Positions 36,592 through 47,847 of a DNA stretch of 61,023 nucleotides are shown here, piece after piece (position 1 is the first letter of the stretch; each line of letters starts with the position of its first letter). Made by a program: the position numbers and the translations under genes. Source of the stretch: an uncultured Hyphomicrobiales bacterium (lineage in GTDB: Bacteria; Pseudomonadota; Alphaproteobacteria; Rhizobiales; Beijerinckiaceae); NCBI GenBank assembly GCA_903851305.1, contig CAINNX010000065.1, positions 1 to 61,023 of the forward strand, written 5' to 3'. The notes below the pieces were generated by a model. It was not told the DNA's origin, did not search any database, and saw nothing but the letters and a program-made list of their open reading frames with translations.

Positions 36592-37860
36592 ATGCGGGAA
36601 ATCAAGCTTCAAGATCTCAAGCGTAAATCAGCAACCGAATTGCTGGCCTTTGCCGAGGAGCATGAAGTCGAAAACGCTTCGATTATGCGTAAGCAAGAGC
36701 TGATGTTTGCGATACTTAAGCAGCTTGCTAGTCGCGATATTGAGATCATCGGAGAAGGTGTTGTTGAAGTCCTCTTGGATGGGTTTGGCTTTCTGCGCTC
36801 CCCTGATGCGAATTACCTTGCTGGCCCCGACGACATTTATGTCTCACCTTCCCAGATCCGGCGCTTTGGCTTGCGTACTGGTGACACGGTCGAAGGTCTT
36901 ATTCGCAGCCCTAAAGATGGTGAACGTTATTTCGCGCTTCTCAAGGTCAACACGATTAATTTCGAAGACCCAGAGAAGGTCCGTCACAAAGTTCATTTTG
37001 ACAATCTTACGCCGCTTTATCCTGATCAGCGTTTGAAGCTTGAGATTGATGATCCAACGCGGAAAGATTTGTCATCGCGGATTATTGATATCGTTTCGCC
37101 GATCGGCAAAGGCCAGCGTGCCTTGATTGTTGCTCCGCCACGCACCGGTAAAACAGTTTTGTTGCAAAATATTGCGCAGTCCGTCACGGCCAATCATCCA
37201 GAATGTTATCTGATCGTTCTGTTGATTGATGAGCGGCCAGAAGAAGTGACTGATATGCAGCGCTCTGTGAAGGGTGAAGTCGTATCCTCGACCTTTGATG
37301 AACCTGCCGTGCGCCATGTCCAAGTTGCTGAAATGGTCATTGAGAAGGCCAAGCGTTTAGTCGAACACGGTCGTGACGTTGTGATTTTGCTCGATTCGAT
37401 AACCCGCTTGGGCCGTGCTTACAACACGGTTGTGCCTTCGTCTGGCAAGGTGCTGACAGGTGGTGTTGACGCCAATGCCCTGCAGCGCCCCAAACGCTTT
37501 TTCGGTGCTGCCCGTAATATTGAAGAGGGTGGGTCGCTGACGATTATCGCGACAGCTTTGATTGATACCGGTTCTCGTATGGATGAAGTGATTTTTGAAG
37601 AATTCAAAGGCACCGGCAATTCGGAAATTATTCTGGATCGTAAAGTCGCTGACAAGCGAACCTTCCCTGCTCTCGACATCACACGTTCTGGAACGCGCAA
37701 GGAAGATCTCCTTGTACCAGCAGACATCCTCAAGAAGATGTATGTCTTGCGCCGTATCCTCAACCCGATGGGCACGGTCGATGCGATTGAATTCTTGCTT
37801 GGCAAGTTGCGCGAGACCCCGAAGGGCAATGCAAGTTTCTTCGAGTCCATGAACACTTGA
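36592..37860 (+). CDS. rho: Transcription termination factor Rho
   Basis: Hexameric RNA helicase for factor-dependent termination. The 422-residue protein has the N-terminal helix bundle [21 protein letters not shown] and an RNA-binding cold-shock-like domain with [21 protein letters not shown]. Walker A is [15 protein letters not shown] and Walker [17 protein letters not shown]. It has no long insertion. The upstream 176-bp leader has a possible TATATT -10 near 36538; rho is commonly autoregulated, but I cannot see the mechanism here. Confidence 0.98.
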   Translation: MREIKLQDLKRKSATELLAFAEEHEVENASIMRKQELMFAILKQLASRDIEIIGEGVVEVLLDGFGFLRSPDANYLAGPDDIYVSPSQIRRFGLRTGDTVEGLIRSPKDGERYFALLKVNTINFEDPEKVRHKVHFDNLTPLYPDQRLKLEIDDPTRKDLSSRIIDIVSPIGKGQRALIVAPPRTGKTVLLQNIAQSVTANHPECYLIVLLIDERPEEVTDMQRSVKGEVVSSTFDEPAVRHVQVAEMVIEKAKRLVEHGRDVVILLDSITRLGRAYNTVVPSSGKVLTGGVDANALQRPKRFFGAARNIEEGGSLTIIATALIDTGSRMDEVIFEEFKGTGNSEIILDRKVADKRTFPALDITRSGTRKEDLLVPADILKKMYVLRRILNPMGTVDAIEFLLGKLRETPKGNASFFESMNT

Positions 37861-37872
37861 TGTGATCTGTAA

Positions 37873-37897
37873 GGTAAGCGGGGTTATCCCCGCTACC
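37873..37897 (+). terminator. GC-rich hairpin after rho, without a T run
   Basis: AGCGGGG (37877-37883) pairs with CCCCGCT (37888-37894) across a TTAT loop, extended by GGT/ACC. No T tract follows, so it is either a weak terminator or a processing/stability element between rho and mnmE. Confidence 0.4.
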
Positions 37898-37926
37898 TAC
37901 GCCGGTCTGCCTTTATATGGGGGCTC

Positions 37927-39234
37927 ATGACAGACACTATTTTTGCGCTCGCGAGCGGATCACTTGGATGCGGGGTTGCTGTTATTCGCGTGTCTGGGCC
38001 AAAAGTGGTTCATATCGCTGATCGTTATTGTGGCGGTTTTTTATTTCCGCGTCAGGCAGCTTATCGTTCTGTATGTGACCCACGCGACGGTACAATCATT
38101 GATCAAGGTTTAATACTTTTCTTTCCTGGGCCAAACAGCTTTACTGGTGAGAACTGCCTTGAATTTCAGTTACATGGCAGTCGCGCTGTCGTTGCACGTC
38201 TTTTTCTGGCGTTGAACGAAGAAGAAGGTTGCCGCATGGCAGAACCCGGTGAGTTTATTCGCCGTTCTTTTGAAAACGGTAAATTGCCACTTACCTCCGT
38301 AGAGGGCATTGGGGATCTCATTGACGCCCGTACGGAGTCTCAGCGTCGACAGGCCTTATCTCAAGCCGGCGGTCATCTTGCTGATCGCGCCAGTTTCTGG
38401 AGGGGCGCCCTTTTGGAAGGCCTTTCCCTTCTCGAGGCAGAAATAGATTTTGTCGACGAAGGAGATGCGCCTTCAGGTGTCATTTCTCAGGTCCGGATTA
38501 CTCTAGTTAATCTGTTGAATGACCTGCAGAACGCACTCGTTGACGCAGATCGCGGAGAACGTATTCGTTCTGGCTTTCGTGTTGCATTGGCCGGTCCCCC
38601 CAACGCGGGTAAATCATCCCTGATGAATGCTCTTGTCAGGCGTGATGTGGCCATCGTTTCAGAACATGCCGGTACAACAAGGGACGTGATAGAAGTCGAA
38701 TTTGATCTCGGGGGCTACAGCGTTCTCGTTTCTGACACGGCTGGCTTGCGCGAGACCAATGACCCTGTTGAGATAATTGGTATCGAACGTACGGAACGTG
38801 AAATTTCGAAAGCTGACCTTGTTCTTTGGCTCAATGATGCAAGATCAAAGGATAGCCTGAGTTCCCTGAGACAATTTGAATCCTTGCATGTTGCTACCAA
38901 AATGGATTTGGCTGATGGACTTCCTCCTTGGGCTGATGTGGGTCTTTCCGCTGTCAGCGGAGATGGGATCAGTCATTTGTTTGCCCTTCTTGAAGATAGG
39001 GCCTCGCGGGCACTTTCTGGCGAAATGCCGCTCGTTACAAATTTACGTCAGCGCGCCTGCGTGAGCTCAGCATCTCGACATTTACAATCGGCCATGTCAC
39101 ATGATGCTCAAGACATTGAGCTGATCGCTGATGATCTACGCCGCGTAGCAGCTGAGCTTGAAGCTCTTATGGGCAGGATTGGCACAGAGGATATTCTGGG
39201 TGCGATCTTCTCCCGTTTTTGTATGGGCAAGTAA
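37927..39234 (+). CDS. mnmE: tRNA uridine-5-carboxymethylaminomethyl modification GTPase MnmE
   Basis: GTPase that with MnmG makes the cmnm5 group on wobble U34. The 435-residue protein has an N-terminal formyl-THF domain (TIFALASGSLGCGVAVIRVSG), the central Walker A GPPNAGKSSLMNAL, the G2/G3 elements HAGTTRDVIEV and DTAGLRE, and the C-terminal catalytic CxGK as FCMGK at the very end. A parS site lies between it and mnmG. Confidence 0.97.
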   Translation: MTDTIFALASGSLGCGVAVIRVSGPKVVHIADRYCGGFLFPRQAAYRSVCDPRDGTIIDQGLILFFPGPNSFTGENCLEFQLHGSRAVVARLFLALNEEEGCRMAEPGEFIRRSFENGKLPLTSVEGIGDLIDARTESQRRQALSQAGGHLADRASFWRGALLEGLSLLEAEIDFVDEGDAPSGVISQVRITLVNLLNDLQNALVDADRGERIRSGFRVALAGPPNAGKSSLMNALVRRDVAIVSEHAGTTRDVIEVEFDLGGYSVLVSDTAGLRETNDPVEIIGIERTEREISKADLVLWLNDARSKDSLSSLRQFESLHVATKMDLADGLPPWADVGLSAVSGDGISHLFALLEDRASRALSGEMPLVTNLRQRACVSSASRHLQSAMSHDAQDIELIADDLRRVAAELEALMGRIGTEDILGAIFSRFCMGK

Positions 39235-39260
39235 GGCTGGCACGTGAATGGAGTGATCAC

Positions 39261-39276
39261 TGTTTCACGTGAAACA
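39261..39276. promoter_or_regulatory. parS: parS centromere site 1 (TGTTTCACGTGAAACA)
   Basis: Exact 16-bp palindrome of the chromosomal ParB-binding site. It lies in the 78-bp gap between mnmE and the mnmG ATG, 4.3 kb from the putative oriC and 3.4 kb upstream of parB. Confidence 0.95.
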
Positions 39277-39312
39277 GCCTTTGATTCGGGTGCGTTTCGA
39301 CAGAGTTTCAGC

Positions 39313-41184
39313 ATGAACCTATCTTTCGATGTCATTGTTATTGGTGGCGGGCATGCCGGTTGTGAAGCTGCTGCTGCTGCTGCGCGCACGGGTGCCCGCA
39401 CGGCTTTGTTGACTCAAAGCGCAGATACAATTGGTGTTATGTCATGTAACCCGGCTATCGGTGGTCTAGGAAAGGGGCACCTCGTCAGAGAGATCGACGC
39501 TCTTGATGGATTGATGGGCCGTATGGCAGATGAAGCCGGAATCCAATTCCGTATGCTTAATCGCTCCAAGGGCGCTGCAGTTCGTGGCCCGCGCACCCAA
39601 GCCGATCGCAAACTGTATCGTCTGGCTATGCAGGCTGAGTTGCGGGATTATCCCAACTTGACCATTGTTGAAGCAGAGGCTCTTGAGCTTTTCGTTGATA
39701 ATGGCCAGGTGACGGGCGTGAGGACATCCGCCGGTCGATTCGTGACCGGATCAATTGTGATCACCACGGGCACTTTTCTTCGCGGCATGATCCATATAGG
39801 TGATGAACGCATTGCAGCAGGCCGATTTGGCGACCAACCATCTAATAGCCTGAGCGATTCTCTCCTAAAGCACGGGTTTGAGCTTGGGCGCCTTAAGACG
39901 GGAACCCCTGCAAGGCTTGATGGACGAACTATCAATTGGTCTGTTTTGGACGAGCAACAAGCCGATTCGGAGCCGGAACCTTTTTCTTATCTCTCCTCAG
40001 GGATCAAACAGCGTCAGGTTTCCTGTTTTATTACCCGAACCAATCTGGCCGGGCATCGTATCATTCAGGATAATTTACATCGAGCGGCCATCCATTCCGG
40101 GGCTATTACTGGCCGTGGACCCCGATATTGTCCTTCGATCGAAGACAAAATCGCTCGCTTTGCAGATCGTGATAGCCACCAGGTCTTTCTGGAACCCGAA
40201 GGGCTTGATGATCCTACAATCTACCCCAACGGGATTTCGTCATCCCTCCCAACCGATGTGCAGGCGGCTTTTATTCGAACAATGCCTGGTCTGGAGAATG
40301 TCGAGATATTTCGGACGGGCTATGCCATCGAATATGACTTCCTTGATCCGCGCGGGTTAAAGTCCACCCTCGAAACCAAACAAGTCTCAGGCCTATTTCT
40401 AGCCGGTCAAATCAACGGGAGTACAGGCTATGAGGAGGCTGGGGCGCAAGGATTGGTGGCTGGCCTGAATGCCGCCCGCCGTGCCGCCCGTAAGGATCCG
40501 GTGACCTTAGGGCGCGACAATTCGTATATAGGCGTGATGATAGATGATCTTGTCACCCGCGGTGTCAGCGAACCTTACCGTATGTTCACTTCGCGTGCTG
40601 AATACCGCCTGTCGCTTCGTGCGGATAATGCCGACCAGCGTCTCACCCCTTTGGGCATTCAAGCGGGATGTGTTGGTTTTGTGCGCCAAAGCCAGTTTGA
40701 GAGGAAGGTCGACCGGATCAACTCGGCAGTGATGCGTCTCCAGACTATCATGATGACGCCTAAGGAAGCGGGAGAGTTTGGCTTCTCGGTCAATCAGGAT
40801 GGCGTAAGGCGTAGCGCTTACGAGCTGCTAGCCTATCCAGATATTGATTTTCTGCGCATGGCTGAGGCTCGCCCGGAGCTCAAAGATATTGATCGTAAGA
40901 CAGCAGATCAAATCGAAATTGAAGCAAAATACGCCGTTTATCTTGAGCGGCAGGCAGCAGATATTTCTGCTGCCCGTAGGGATGAGGCTCTTGTAATACC
41001 CTCGGATTTCGATTTTTCATCGATCGACGGGCTCTCGAATGAGATTAAATCGCGCCTCTCCGCTGTTCAACCAGAAACATTGGGACAGGCTTCCAGAGTG
41101 GAAGGTGTAACACCCGCCGCCGTGACGCTTTTGGCCGTTATGCTGAGACGCCATCAAAAATCTCTACGGATGGCCAAAGCATGA
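39313..41184 (+). CDS. mnmG: tRNA uridine-5-carboxymethylaminomethyl modification enzyme MnmG (GidA)
   Basis: FAD-dependent partner of MnmE, 623 residues from ATG at 39313. It opens [21 protein letters not shown] (FAD site) and has [41 protein letters not shown] and [18 protein letters not shown]. The frame is open upstream to 39244 through the parS palindrome, but the family N-terminus fits 39313. Its stop overlaps rsmG by 4 nt (ATGA). Confidence 0.97.
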   Translation: MNLSFDVIVIGGGHAGCEAAAAAARTGARTALLTQSADTIGVMSCNPAIGGLGKGHLVREIDALDGLMGRMADEAGIQFRMLNRSKGAAVRGPRTQADRKLYRLAMQAELRDYPNLTIVEAEALELFVDNGQVTGVRTSAGRFVTGSIVITTGTFLRGMIHIGDERIAAGRFGDQPSNSLSDSLLKHGFELGRLKTGTPARLDGRTINWSVLDEQQADSEPEPFSYLSSGIKQRQVSCFITRTNLAGHRIIQDNLHRAAIHSGAITGRGPRYCPSIEDKIARFADRDSHQVFLEPEGLDDPTIYPNGISSSLPTDVQAAFIRTMPGLENVEIFRTGYAIEYDFLDPRGLKSTLETKQVSGLFLAGQINGSTGYEEAGAQGLVAGLNAARRAARKDPVTLGRDNSYIGVMIDDLVTRGVSEPYRMFTSRAEYRLSLRADNADQRLTPLGIQAGCVGFVRQSQFERKVDRINSAVMRLQTIMMTPKEAGEFGFSVNQDGVRRSAYELLAYPDIDFLRMAEARPELKDIDRKTADQIEIEAKYAVYLERQAADISAARRDEALVIPSDFDFSSIDGLSNEIKSRLSAVQPETLGQASRVEGVTPAAVTLLAVMLRRHQKSLRMAKA

Positions 41185-41825
41185 GTTCCGCTGAGCTTGA
41201 GAGGCTGGTTCTCTTATTAGATCTGAAACCGGTCGATTTGGATCGTATGAAAGTCTATGAAGGCTTGGTCCGAAAGTGGTCGAACGTCAAAAATCTTGTC
41301 TCTGCTTCAGCCCTGGCTGATTTATGGGTCCGCCATTTGTTAGATTCGGCTCAGGTTCAGCGCGCATTCCCTAAAGTCAAACAATGGGCCGATCTTGGTT
41401 CTGGTGGGGGATTTCCTGGGGTTGTCACCGCAATATTGCTGGCCGATGTGCCAGGTTCGCATGTCCATATGGTTGAATCTGATGGTCGCAAATGCGCTTT
41501 CCTGCGGGCTGTTTCACGTGAAACAGGTCTGCGCACCACGGTGCATCATGCGCGCATCGAAACTGTGGTAACGGATTTGGACCATATCGAAGCGGTCAGC
41601 GCTCGGGCTTTAGCCGAGATGGACAAGCTTGTGGAATGGGCCACACCTTTTATCGAAAAGGGCGCGATTGGTGTCTTTCCAAAGGGTAAAGGTCATCGGG
41701 AAGAATTGACCAAACTATCAATGGATAGTAGGTTCAACCTAGAGATACGCCCCAGTATTAGTCAATCTGATGGGGTGATCGTCTTGGTCAGTAGACGTGA
41801 CCCTTTGGGTGGAGACGTGTCGTGA
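41181..41825 (+). CDS. rsmG: 16S rRNA (guanine527-N7)-methyltransferase RsmG
   Basis: SAM-dependent methyltransferase, 214 residues, known as GidB. It has [45 protein letters not shown] (SAM loop) and [17 protein letters not shown]. The second parS site lies inside it and encodes VSRET at residues 111-115, so the centromere site is built into the reading frame. It overlaps parA by 4 nt (GTGA). Confidence 0.96.
   Translation: MSSAELERLVLLLDLKPVDLDRMKVYEGLVRKWSNVKNLVSASALADLWVRHLLDSAQVQRAFPKVKQWADLGSGGGFPGVVTAILLADVPGSHVHMVESDGRKCAFLRAVSRETGLRTTVHHARIETVVTDLDHIEAVSARALAEMDKLVEWATPFIEKGAIGVFPKGKGHREELTKLSMDSRFNLEIRPSISQSDGVIVLVSRRDPLGGDVS
41510..41525. promoter_or_regulatory. parS: parS centromere site 2 (TGTTTCACGTGAAACA), inside rsmG
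   Basis: A second exact copy of the 16-bp ParB palindrome, 2.25 kb from the first and 6.6 kb from oriC. It lies in coding sequence of rsmG. Two perfect copies in one origin-proximal region fit a ParABS centromere. Confidence 0.95.
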
Positions 41826-42631
41826 GTACTCCGGAAATGCGGGTTTTGGTTCTCGCTAATCAGAAGGGTGGCGTCGGTAAAACGACCACGACGATTAATC
41901 TCGGCACAGCTTTGGCTGCGATTGGCGAAAAAGTTCTCATCATTGATCTCGACCCACAGGGCAATGCGTCGACCGGGCTTGGAATTGACCGCAAAAGCCG
42001 TGACCGCTCCACTTACGATGTGATGACTGGTGAGCGTCGATTTACAGACGTCATTCAAGCTACCGCAGTGCCTCGCCTCTGGGTTGCGCCATCGACCTTG
42101 GATCTTTTGGGGGTGGAGCTTGAGATTGCAGGAGATAAGGATCGCGCCTTTAAGATGCGCACCGCTATTCAAGAGCTGGCAGCAACGGTTTTGGGAGAAG
42201 AGCGCTTTACCTATGTTCTTTTTGACTGCCCACCATCCTTAAATCTATTAACAATCAATGCTTTAGCAGCTGCTGACGCTGTTTTAGTACCTCTCCAATG
42301 TGAGTTTTTTGCACTCGAGGGGCTTTCACAGTTGCTCTCGACGGTTGATCAAGTCAAAAAAACACTCAACCCTAAACTTTCAATTCATGGCATAGTTTTG
42401 ACCATGTTTGACCCCCGCAATAATCTGGCAACACAGGTTGTTGCCGACGTGCGTCAGTTTATGGGGGAGAAGGTTTATGACACCGTGATCCCACGCAATG
42501 TTCGCGTGTCTGAGGCCCCCTCCCACGGCAAGCCGGTCTTGCTTTACGATCTCAAATGCACGGGCAGCCAAGCCTATTTGAAGCTGGCATCCGAAGTGAT
42601 CCAGCGCGAACGCCGCTTGCGCGCCGCCTGA
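41822..42631 (+). CDS. parA: Chromosome-partitioning ATPase ParA (Soj)
   Basis: Deviant Walker-type ATPase that moves ParB-parS complexes. The 269-residue protein has LANQKGGVGKTTTTINLGTAL (signature lysine plus P-loop), IDLDPQGNASTGLG, FDCPPSLNLLTINALAAADAVLVPLQCEFFALEGLSQLL and a C-terminal basic helix. GTG at 41822 overlaps the rsmG stop; ATG at 41837 is an alternative start. Confidence 0.97.
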   Translation: MSTPEMRVLVLANQKGGVGKTTTTINLGTALAAIGEKVLIIDLDPQGNASTGLGIDRKSRDRSTYDVMTGERRFTDVIQATAVPRLWVAPSTLDLLGVELEIAGDKDRAFKMRTAIQELAATVLGEERFTYVLFDCPPSLNLLTINALAAADAVLVPLQCEFFALEGLSQLLSTVDQVKKTLNPKLSIHGIVLTMFDPRNNLATQVVADVRQFMGEKVYDTVIPRNVRVSEAPSHGKPVLLYDLKCTGSQAYLKLASEVIQRERRLRAA

Positions 42632-42650
42632 TATTTAGAAAGGGCCTTAA

Positions 42651-43535
42651 ATGGCAGAGGAATCACGTCCACGACTTGGTCGCGGTTTGGCGGCGCTCAT
42701 TGGCGATTCGGCTCCGGAACCATCAGCTGTGGCACCCGCGACCGGACAAAAACGCGTCCCAATAGAATTTATTCGTCCTAACCCGCGCAACCCGCGGCGT
42801 TCGTTTGATGACGAGAATCTTACAGAACTATCTGATTCTATTAAGGAAAAAGGCGTTATCCAGCCAATTATTGTGCGCGCTATCCCGCGTACAGCTGACG
42901 CTTATGAAATCATTGCTGGCGAACGTCGGTGGCGTGCAGCGCAAAAAGCGGGGGTCCACGAGGTCCCAGTCGTGATTATCGAGGCGGATGACAAGCAAGC
43001 GCTTGAAATCGCGATTATTGAAAATGTTCAACGCAGTGATCTCAATGCCATTGAAGAGGCCTTGAGCTACGAACAACTGGCCAATGAATATACCTATTCA
43101 CATTCGGATATTGCGAAGATCATCGGCAAAAGCCGCAGCTACATTGCCAATACAATGCGTTTGCTGAAGCTTCCGGCTTCTATTCATCAGATGCTCAAAG
43201 AAGGCCTTCTCTCGGCAGGTCACGCTCGAGCCCTATTGTCAGTCGATGATGCCGAATCGCTTGCGAAACGGATTGTCGCAGAGAGCCTGACGGTTCGCGA
43301 TGTTGAACGACTAGCGAGCGAAGCAGGAAAACCAGCAGGCACAACTAAAAAGCCTAGTGAGGGCACCAAAACCAAAACTCCGAAAGACGCCGATACACGC
43401 GCGCTCGAAAAGGCACTCAACGATGTGCTTGGAATGAATGTTTCGATTGCGCACGAGGGTGAGTCCGGTTCGGTCACCATCTATTATACGTCACTCGAAC
43501 AGCTCGATGCGCTTTGCCAAAGGCTGAAATCTTAA
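42651..43535 (+). CDS. parB: Chromosome-partitioning protein ParB (Spo0J), CTPase family
   Basis: Centromere-binding protein, 294 residues. It opens RPRLGRGLAALIGD (ParA-interacting N-tail) and has the ParB/Srx nucleotide domain with IRPNPRNPRR, IKEKGVIQPIIVR, IAGERRWRAAQKAG and IENVQRSDLNAIEEA, where CTP is expected to bind. The HTH AKIIGKSRSYIANTMRLLKLP and a C-terminal dimer domain follow. Its targets are the two parS sites just upstream. It is tail-to-tail with holA, sharing TTAA. Confidence 0.97.
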   Translation: MAEESRPRLGRGLAALIGDSAPEPSAVAPATGQKRVPIEFIRPNPRNPRRSFDDENLTELSDSIKEKGVIQPIIVRAIPRTADAYEIIAGERRWRAAQKAGVHEVPVVIIEADDKQALEIAIIENVQRSDLNAIEEALSYEQLANEYTYSHSDIAKIIGKSRSYIANTMRLLKLPASIHQMLKEGLLSAGHARALLSVDDAESLAKRIVAESLTVRDVERLASEAGKPAGTTKKPSEGTKTKTPKDADTRALEKALNDVLGMNVSIAHEGESGSVTIYYTSLEQLDALCQRLKS

Positions 43536-44566
43536 GATCCGCCACGCCGGGCGGCAGTTGCAATAGACCAAAAGGCGCGTGTTGCCAGGGCTTCTGACAG
43601 TCGTGCATCCTTACGTATGTCGCTGAGCGCCCGGCCTAGAATGTCTATGGCTCTTGCCAGCGCTTCGATAGACCAGCGATCGAATTGCGCGCTCAAAGCT
43701 TCTTTTCTTGGAAAGATAAAGGCTTTCCGGCTGGCTTTTTCCAAAGCTGCTTCGCGTGGCACACCGCGTTCAAAATCAAGTCGCGCACGGTGCAACATGA
43801 CCGCATAGCGCGATGCCATGCCGATCAACATGCCTGCATCGTTACCTGCACCAAGGGCCTGCATTACTGTTTCATCAACAAGGTCAAGTCGACCTGAAAA
43901 AGCTGCATTGAGAGCTGTGTCAAGATTAAGTGCAGCGGCATCAGCAACGATGGCTTCAACATCAGCTTGCGTTATTTCAGCTTCCCCGTGTTTGTAAAGA
44001 AGCAGCTTGTCGAGTTCTAATCGTGTCGTGAGACGATCAGCACCAAGTGAGTGAGAGAGGAGCTCGGTTGTTTCTCGATCAATAAAAAGCCCCGATTTAC
44101 GGGATTGTTCTGTAATCAGCGCCCGCAATTGCTGGGGGTCATCATGGGTACATTCGACGGCAGCTGCGCTTCTTTCTTTTTCAAAGAGCTTGCGCAATGC
44201 CGAGTCGCGCTTGAGAGGGCCGGCTTCGACTAAGACGACCGTATCTTTTAATTCCAGTTCCATGACGGCACCAAAAGCCGGAATCAGGTTTCGCGCTCCA
44301 GCCTTCACCCAAATTGCTCGTCTGCCACCAAATAAGCCAATCGTATTGCATTCGTCAGCAAGGCGCCCTGTCTCGCTGGCGAGTTCGTCGCCATCCAAAC
44401 GCACCAATTGGAATGCATCATTTGGATCGTCGACAGACTGGCGCAGCACAACGCGCAGGCGCTCGTTGACGAGCCCTGCATCGGTGCCAAAAAAAAGATA
44501 AAAAAGGATATGGCCTGGCATTCTTGCGAGAAGCTTGTCAGCTTCCCAATGCCGAACGGCCACCAT
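43532..44566 (-). CDS. holA: DNA polymerase III delta subunit HolA
   Basis: Clamp-loader subunit that opens the beta clamp, 344 residues. The features I recognise are ILFYLFFGTDAGLVNERLRVVLRQSV at the N-terminus, RRAIWVKAGARNLIPAF, and the helical SHSLGADRLTTRLELDKLLLYKHGEAEITQADVEAIV. The order leuS-lptE-holA on one strand is conserved in proteobacteria and supports the call. It starts 2 nt after the lptE stop. Confidence 0.88.
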   Translation of the reverse strand: MVAVRHWEADKLLARMPGHILFYLFFGTDAGLVNERLRVVLRQSVDDPNDAFQLVRLDGDELASETGRLADECNTIGLFGGRRAIWVKAGARNLIPAFGAVMELELKDTVVLVEAGPLKRDSALRKLFEKERSAAAVECTHDDPQQLRALITEQSRKSGLFIDRETTELLSHSLGADRLTTRLELDKLLLYKHGEAEITQADVEAIVADAAALNLDTALNAAFSGRLDLVDETVMQALGAGNDAGMLIGMASRYAVMLHRARLDFERGVPREAALEKASRKAFIFPRKEALSAQFDRWSIEALARAIDILGRALSDIRKDARLSEALATRAFWSIATAARRGGS

Positions 44567-44568
44567 AA

Positions 44569-45075
44569 TCAGCGTGCCAAGGCGATAGCGAGGCGGTTCT
44601 TGATTTGCTCCGCCAAGGTCCGCGCATCACGGATTTCAGCATCACGTGCAGCACGAATATTGGCGAAACGCTGGCTTGATCGATCATAAGAGGCGAATGT
44701 AAAAGCCACGCCACTTGCGACAGGCGCCCCGCCACCGATGGGCAGGAGCTTGTAGTCGGCATCAATCACAATCGAGCCTGCGGATGCACGCTGACTGGTC
44801 GAATCAACCAGAGATACTTGGACGCGCTCTCGTAAAACTATCTGGAGCCTATATTTCGGTTTAACCTCGGAGCCCGTGCCATTCAGCAGAAAGCGCAGCT
44901 CATTGGCCAGATAGTGCCCAGAACGCTCGGGGATTGGATCGATAGCAATGGCAGCAAGATCATTTTGCAAAGCCACCCCCTCAACACCGCCATAAAGCGG
45001 TTTGAAGCAGCCCATCACAGGCAGAAGCAAAGCAAATACAAGCCCGAAGCGGCTCAGTCGATCAGACCACGACAT
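44569..45075 (-). CDS. lptE: LPS-assembly lipoprotein LptE
   Basis: Outer-membrane lipoprotein plug of LptD for LPS insertion, 168 residues. ATG at 45075 (inside the end of leuS, SD AAGGA 6 nt upstream) gives a lipoprotein signal [23 protein letters not shown] with Cys as the lipidated residue, then FKPLYGG, the family opening. The frame is open 19 codons further but that part is leuS. Identity also rests on position between leuS and holA. Confidence 0.85.
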   Translation of the reverse strand: MSWSDRLSRFGLVFALLLPVMGCFKPLYGGVEGVALQNDLAAIAIDPIPERSGHYLANELRFLLNGTGSEVKPKYRLQIVLRERVQVSLVDSTSQRASAGSIVIDADYKLLPIGGGAPVASGVAFTFASYDRSSQRFANIRAARDAEIRDARTLAEQIKNRLAIALAR

Positions 45076-47686
45076 TGACGATCCTTTTCGGAACGATGAT
45101 GACCTTTTTAGGAAGCCGCCCGTTAAGTTCACGCACGACCGCCTCGAGTTTCAGAGCTTCAGCTTCCACCCGTGCTTGATCGGCATCAGCCTCAATCTCA
45201 AGCTCAGCACGCTTCTTCCCATTAACTTGAACAGGTATAACGATTTGGTCGTCGGACGCCAAGGCGGGGTCGAGCTGTGGCCATGCTGATTCTGAAATTG
45301 GCTTTGTATGACCTGCAGCCGCCCAGCATTCTTCGGCCAGATGCGGCATCATTGGGGCAAACATCTGAATCATAAAATCCAGAGCTTCACGATAAGCGCG
45401 GCGCTCATCGACTGTAACCTGCTCAGGTGCTGTGATCGCAGCAATCGTTGCTGAGAGGGCATTTGTCATTTTGCGGATTTCCGCAATGGCTGTGTTGAAC
45501 CGCAATCGCTCGATATGCTCTTCAACCTTTATCAGATGTCCATGAACAATTTTGCGAATGGCTGTGGCTCGGTCATTTAGGGGGCCGGTTGGCAGTTCCG
45601 CGCCATGAGACATCTCTCTCAATTCGCCAACAAGACGCCAGATTTGCTGCACATAACGCGAAGCGCCTTGAACGCCTTCTTCACTCCAGATCACGTCACG
45701 ATCGGGTGGTGAATCTGAAAGCATAAACCAACGCGCGGTATCCGCTCCATAGGTGTCTATGATCTCGTCAGGATCAACTGTGTTGCGCTTTGATTTGGAC
45801 ATTTTTTCGATGCCACCAATGTTGATTGGCGAACCATCGGTGAGGTCAAAAGCCTTACGTCCTTCCGGCGTTGTTTCAAACCGGATTTCACCTGGCGTGC
45901 GCCAGCTTCCATCAGTAGAGCGGTAGGTCTCATGCACAACCATGCCCTGAGTAAATAACCCTGCAAAAGGCTCCTTCACATTCAGATGACCTGTTGCTTG
46001 CATCGCGCGTGCGAAAAACCGCGAGTAGAGAAGGTGCAAAATCGCATGCTCGATACCACCAATATATTGGTCAACTGGCAGCCAATGATCAGCAGCTTTG
46101 GTCGTTGGTTGCTCAGCCGAAAGCGGATCGGTGAAGCGCGCATAGTACCAAGACGAATCAACGAAAGTGTCCATCGTGTCGGTTTCGCGCCGAGATGCTT
46201 TTCCACATTCCGGACAATTGACGTGCTTCCAAGTCGGGTGATGATCGAGAGGGTTTCCTGGCCGATCAAAAGTTACATCTTCCGGCAATGTCACAGGAAG
46301 GTCGGCGACAGGAACAGGTAGGGTGCCGCAATCATCACAGTGAATGACTGGGATAGGGCACCCCCAGTAGCGTTGGCGTGAAACGCCCCAATCCCGTAAT
46401 TTGAAATTGACCTGGCGCTCACCTTGCGGCTTGCCATCAATCTGCACTGCTTCGAGCCGGCGCGTCACTTCATCTTTAGCCGCTGAAATTTCCATCCCGT
46501 CGAGGAAGCATGAATTGATGAGCGTGCCATCTCCGTCATAAGCAACATTGCCAATGGTGTATGAGGCAGCATCTTGTTCAGCCGGACAAATAACAGGTGT
46601 GGCACCAAGATTATAGGCGCGCGCAAAATCCAGATCGCGTTGGTCATGAGCGGGACAACCGAAGATAGCGCCAGTGCCGTAATCCATCAGGACGAAATTG
46701 GCGATCCAGACCGGGATTTGCCAAGAGGCATCGAATGGATGCTGAACACGAAGACCCGTATCGACGCCTTTTTTCTCGGCGGTTTCAAGGGTCGCAACGG
46801 ATGTGCCCATCTTCCGGCACTCGTCTATGAAAGCCTGAATTTTAGTGTCTGTTTTCCCGGCTTCAACCGCGATTGGATGATCTGCTGATAAAGCCAGAAA
46901 TTTGGCTCCAAATAGAGTGTCGGGGCGCGTTGTATAAACTTCAACGCTGCGCTCCGCAGTAATAGTGTTGTCAGCCAATGGAAAACGAACACGCAAACCT
47001 TCCGAACGCCCGATCCAGTTCTTTTGCATCAGCCGAACTTTTTCCGGCCAACGGTGCAAATCGTCCAAAGAATCAGAGAGATCTTGTGCGAAATCGGTGA
47101 TCTTCAAAAACCACTGCGTTAACTCACGCTGTTCGATGACAGCGCCCGAGCGCCATCCACGCCCATCAATCACTTGCTCATTGGCAAGCACTGTCTGGTC
47201 AACAGGATCCCAATTTACTTTCGATTTTTTGCGGGTAACGAGACCAGCTTTCAAAAAATCGAGGAAAAGGCGTTGCTGGTGTTTGTAATAGCTCGGGTCA
47301 CACGTGGCGATTTCACGCGACCAGTCGAGCGACAGCCCCATTGATTTGAGCTGGTCGCGCATGGTGGCAATATTGGCATAAGTCCATTTTGCCGGATGAC
47401 TTTTGTTCTGCATGGCTGCGTTTTCAGCCGGCATGCCAAACGCATCCCATCCCATCGGATGCAAGACATTGAAACCGCGTGCCCGCTTGTAGCGCGCCAC
47501 CACATCGCCCATCGCATAATTTCGGACGTGGCCCATGTGGATTCGGCCTGACGGGTACGGAAACATTTCCAAAACATAATATTTTGGTCGTGGATCAGAA
47601 TTGTCAGTCCGGAACGTGTCGCGTTCCGCCCAGATATTCTGCCATTTTTTTTCCGCATCCCGCGGGTTGTAGCGTTCCGACGTCAT
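45062..47686 (-). CDS. leuS: Leucyl-tRNA synthetase
   Basis: Class Ia synthetase, 874 residues. It has [19 protein letters not shown] (HIGH motif), the CP1 editing domain with [20 protein letters not shown] and [54 protein letters not shown] (KMSKS) and a C-terminal domain. ATG at 47686 gives the family start [16 protein letters not shown] 14-nt overlap with lptE suggests coupling. Confidence 0.98.
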   Translation of the reverse strand: MTSERYNPRDAEKKWQNIWAERDTFRTDNSDPRPKYYVLEMFPYPSGRIHMGHVRNYAMGDVVARYKRARGFNVLHPMGWDAFGMPAENAAMQNKSHPAKWTYANIATMRDQLKSMGLSLDWSREIATCDPSYYKHQQRLFLDFLKAGLVTRKKSKVNWDPVDQTVLANEQVIDGRGWRSGAVIEQRELTQWFLKITDFAQDLSDSLDDLHRWPEKVRLMQKNWIGRSEGLRVRFPLADNTITAERSVEVYTTRPDTLFGAKFLALSADHPIAVEAGKTDTKIQAFIDECRKMGTSVATLETAEKKGVDTGLRVQHPFDASWQIPVWIANFVLMDYGTGAIFGCPAHDQRDLDFARAYNLGATPVICPAEQDAASYTIGNVAYDGDGTLINSCFLDGMEISAAKDEVTRRLEAVQIDGKPQGERQVNFKLRDWGVSRQRYWGCPIPVIHCDDCGTLPVPVADLPVTLPEDVTFDRPGNPLDHHPTWKHVNCPECGKASRRETDTMDTFVDSSWYYARFTDPLSAEQPTTKAADHWLPVDQYIGGIEHAILHLLYSRFFARAMQATGHLNVKEPFAGLFTQGMVVHETYRSTDGSWRTPGEIRFETTPEGRKAFDLTDGSPINIGGIEKMSKSKRNTVDPDEIIDTYGADTARWFMLSDSPPDRDVIWSEEGVQGASRYVQQIWRLVGELREMSHGAELPTGPLNDRATAIRKIVHGHLIKVEEHIERLRFNTAIAEIRKMTNALSATIAAITAPEQVTVDERRAYREALDFMIQMFAPMMPHLAEECWAAAGHTKPISESAWPQLDPALASDDQIVIPVQVNGKKRAELEIEADADQARVEAEALKLEAVVRELNGRLPKKVIIVPKRIVNVVV

Positions 47687-47847
47687 GAACTGATCAATGC
47701 TCTTGAATCTGCAGCCTAGTAGGCTTTGCACTTACGTGAATGATCGGCAATGAGCATGATTTCGCGGCAGGGGTCAATCTTTCTGACCCCCGATAGTCAA
47801 ATGCAAAGCTCCCTGCTAAATCGGGCATGAAACAGGAGCTTTTTCGA

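Noticed and set aside
39244-39312. Longer mnmG starting at 39244
   Set aside because: The extra 23 residues run through the parS palindrome and are not family-like; ATG at 39313 gives the standard MnmG N-terminus.
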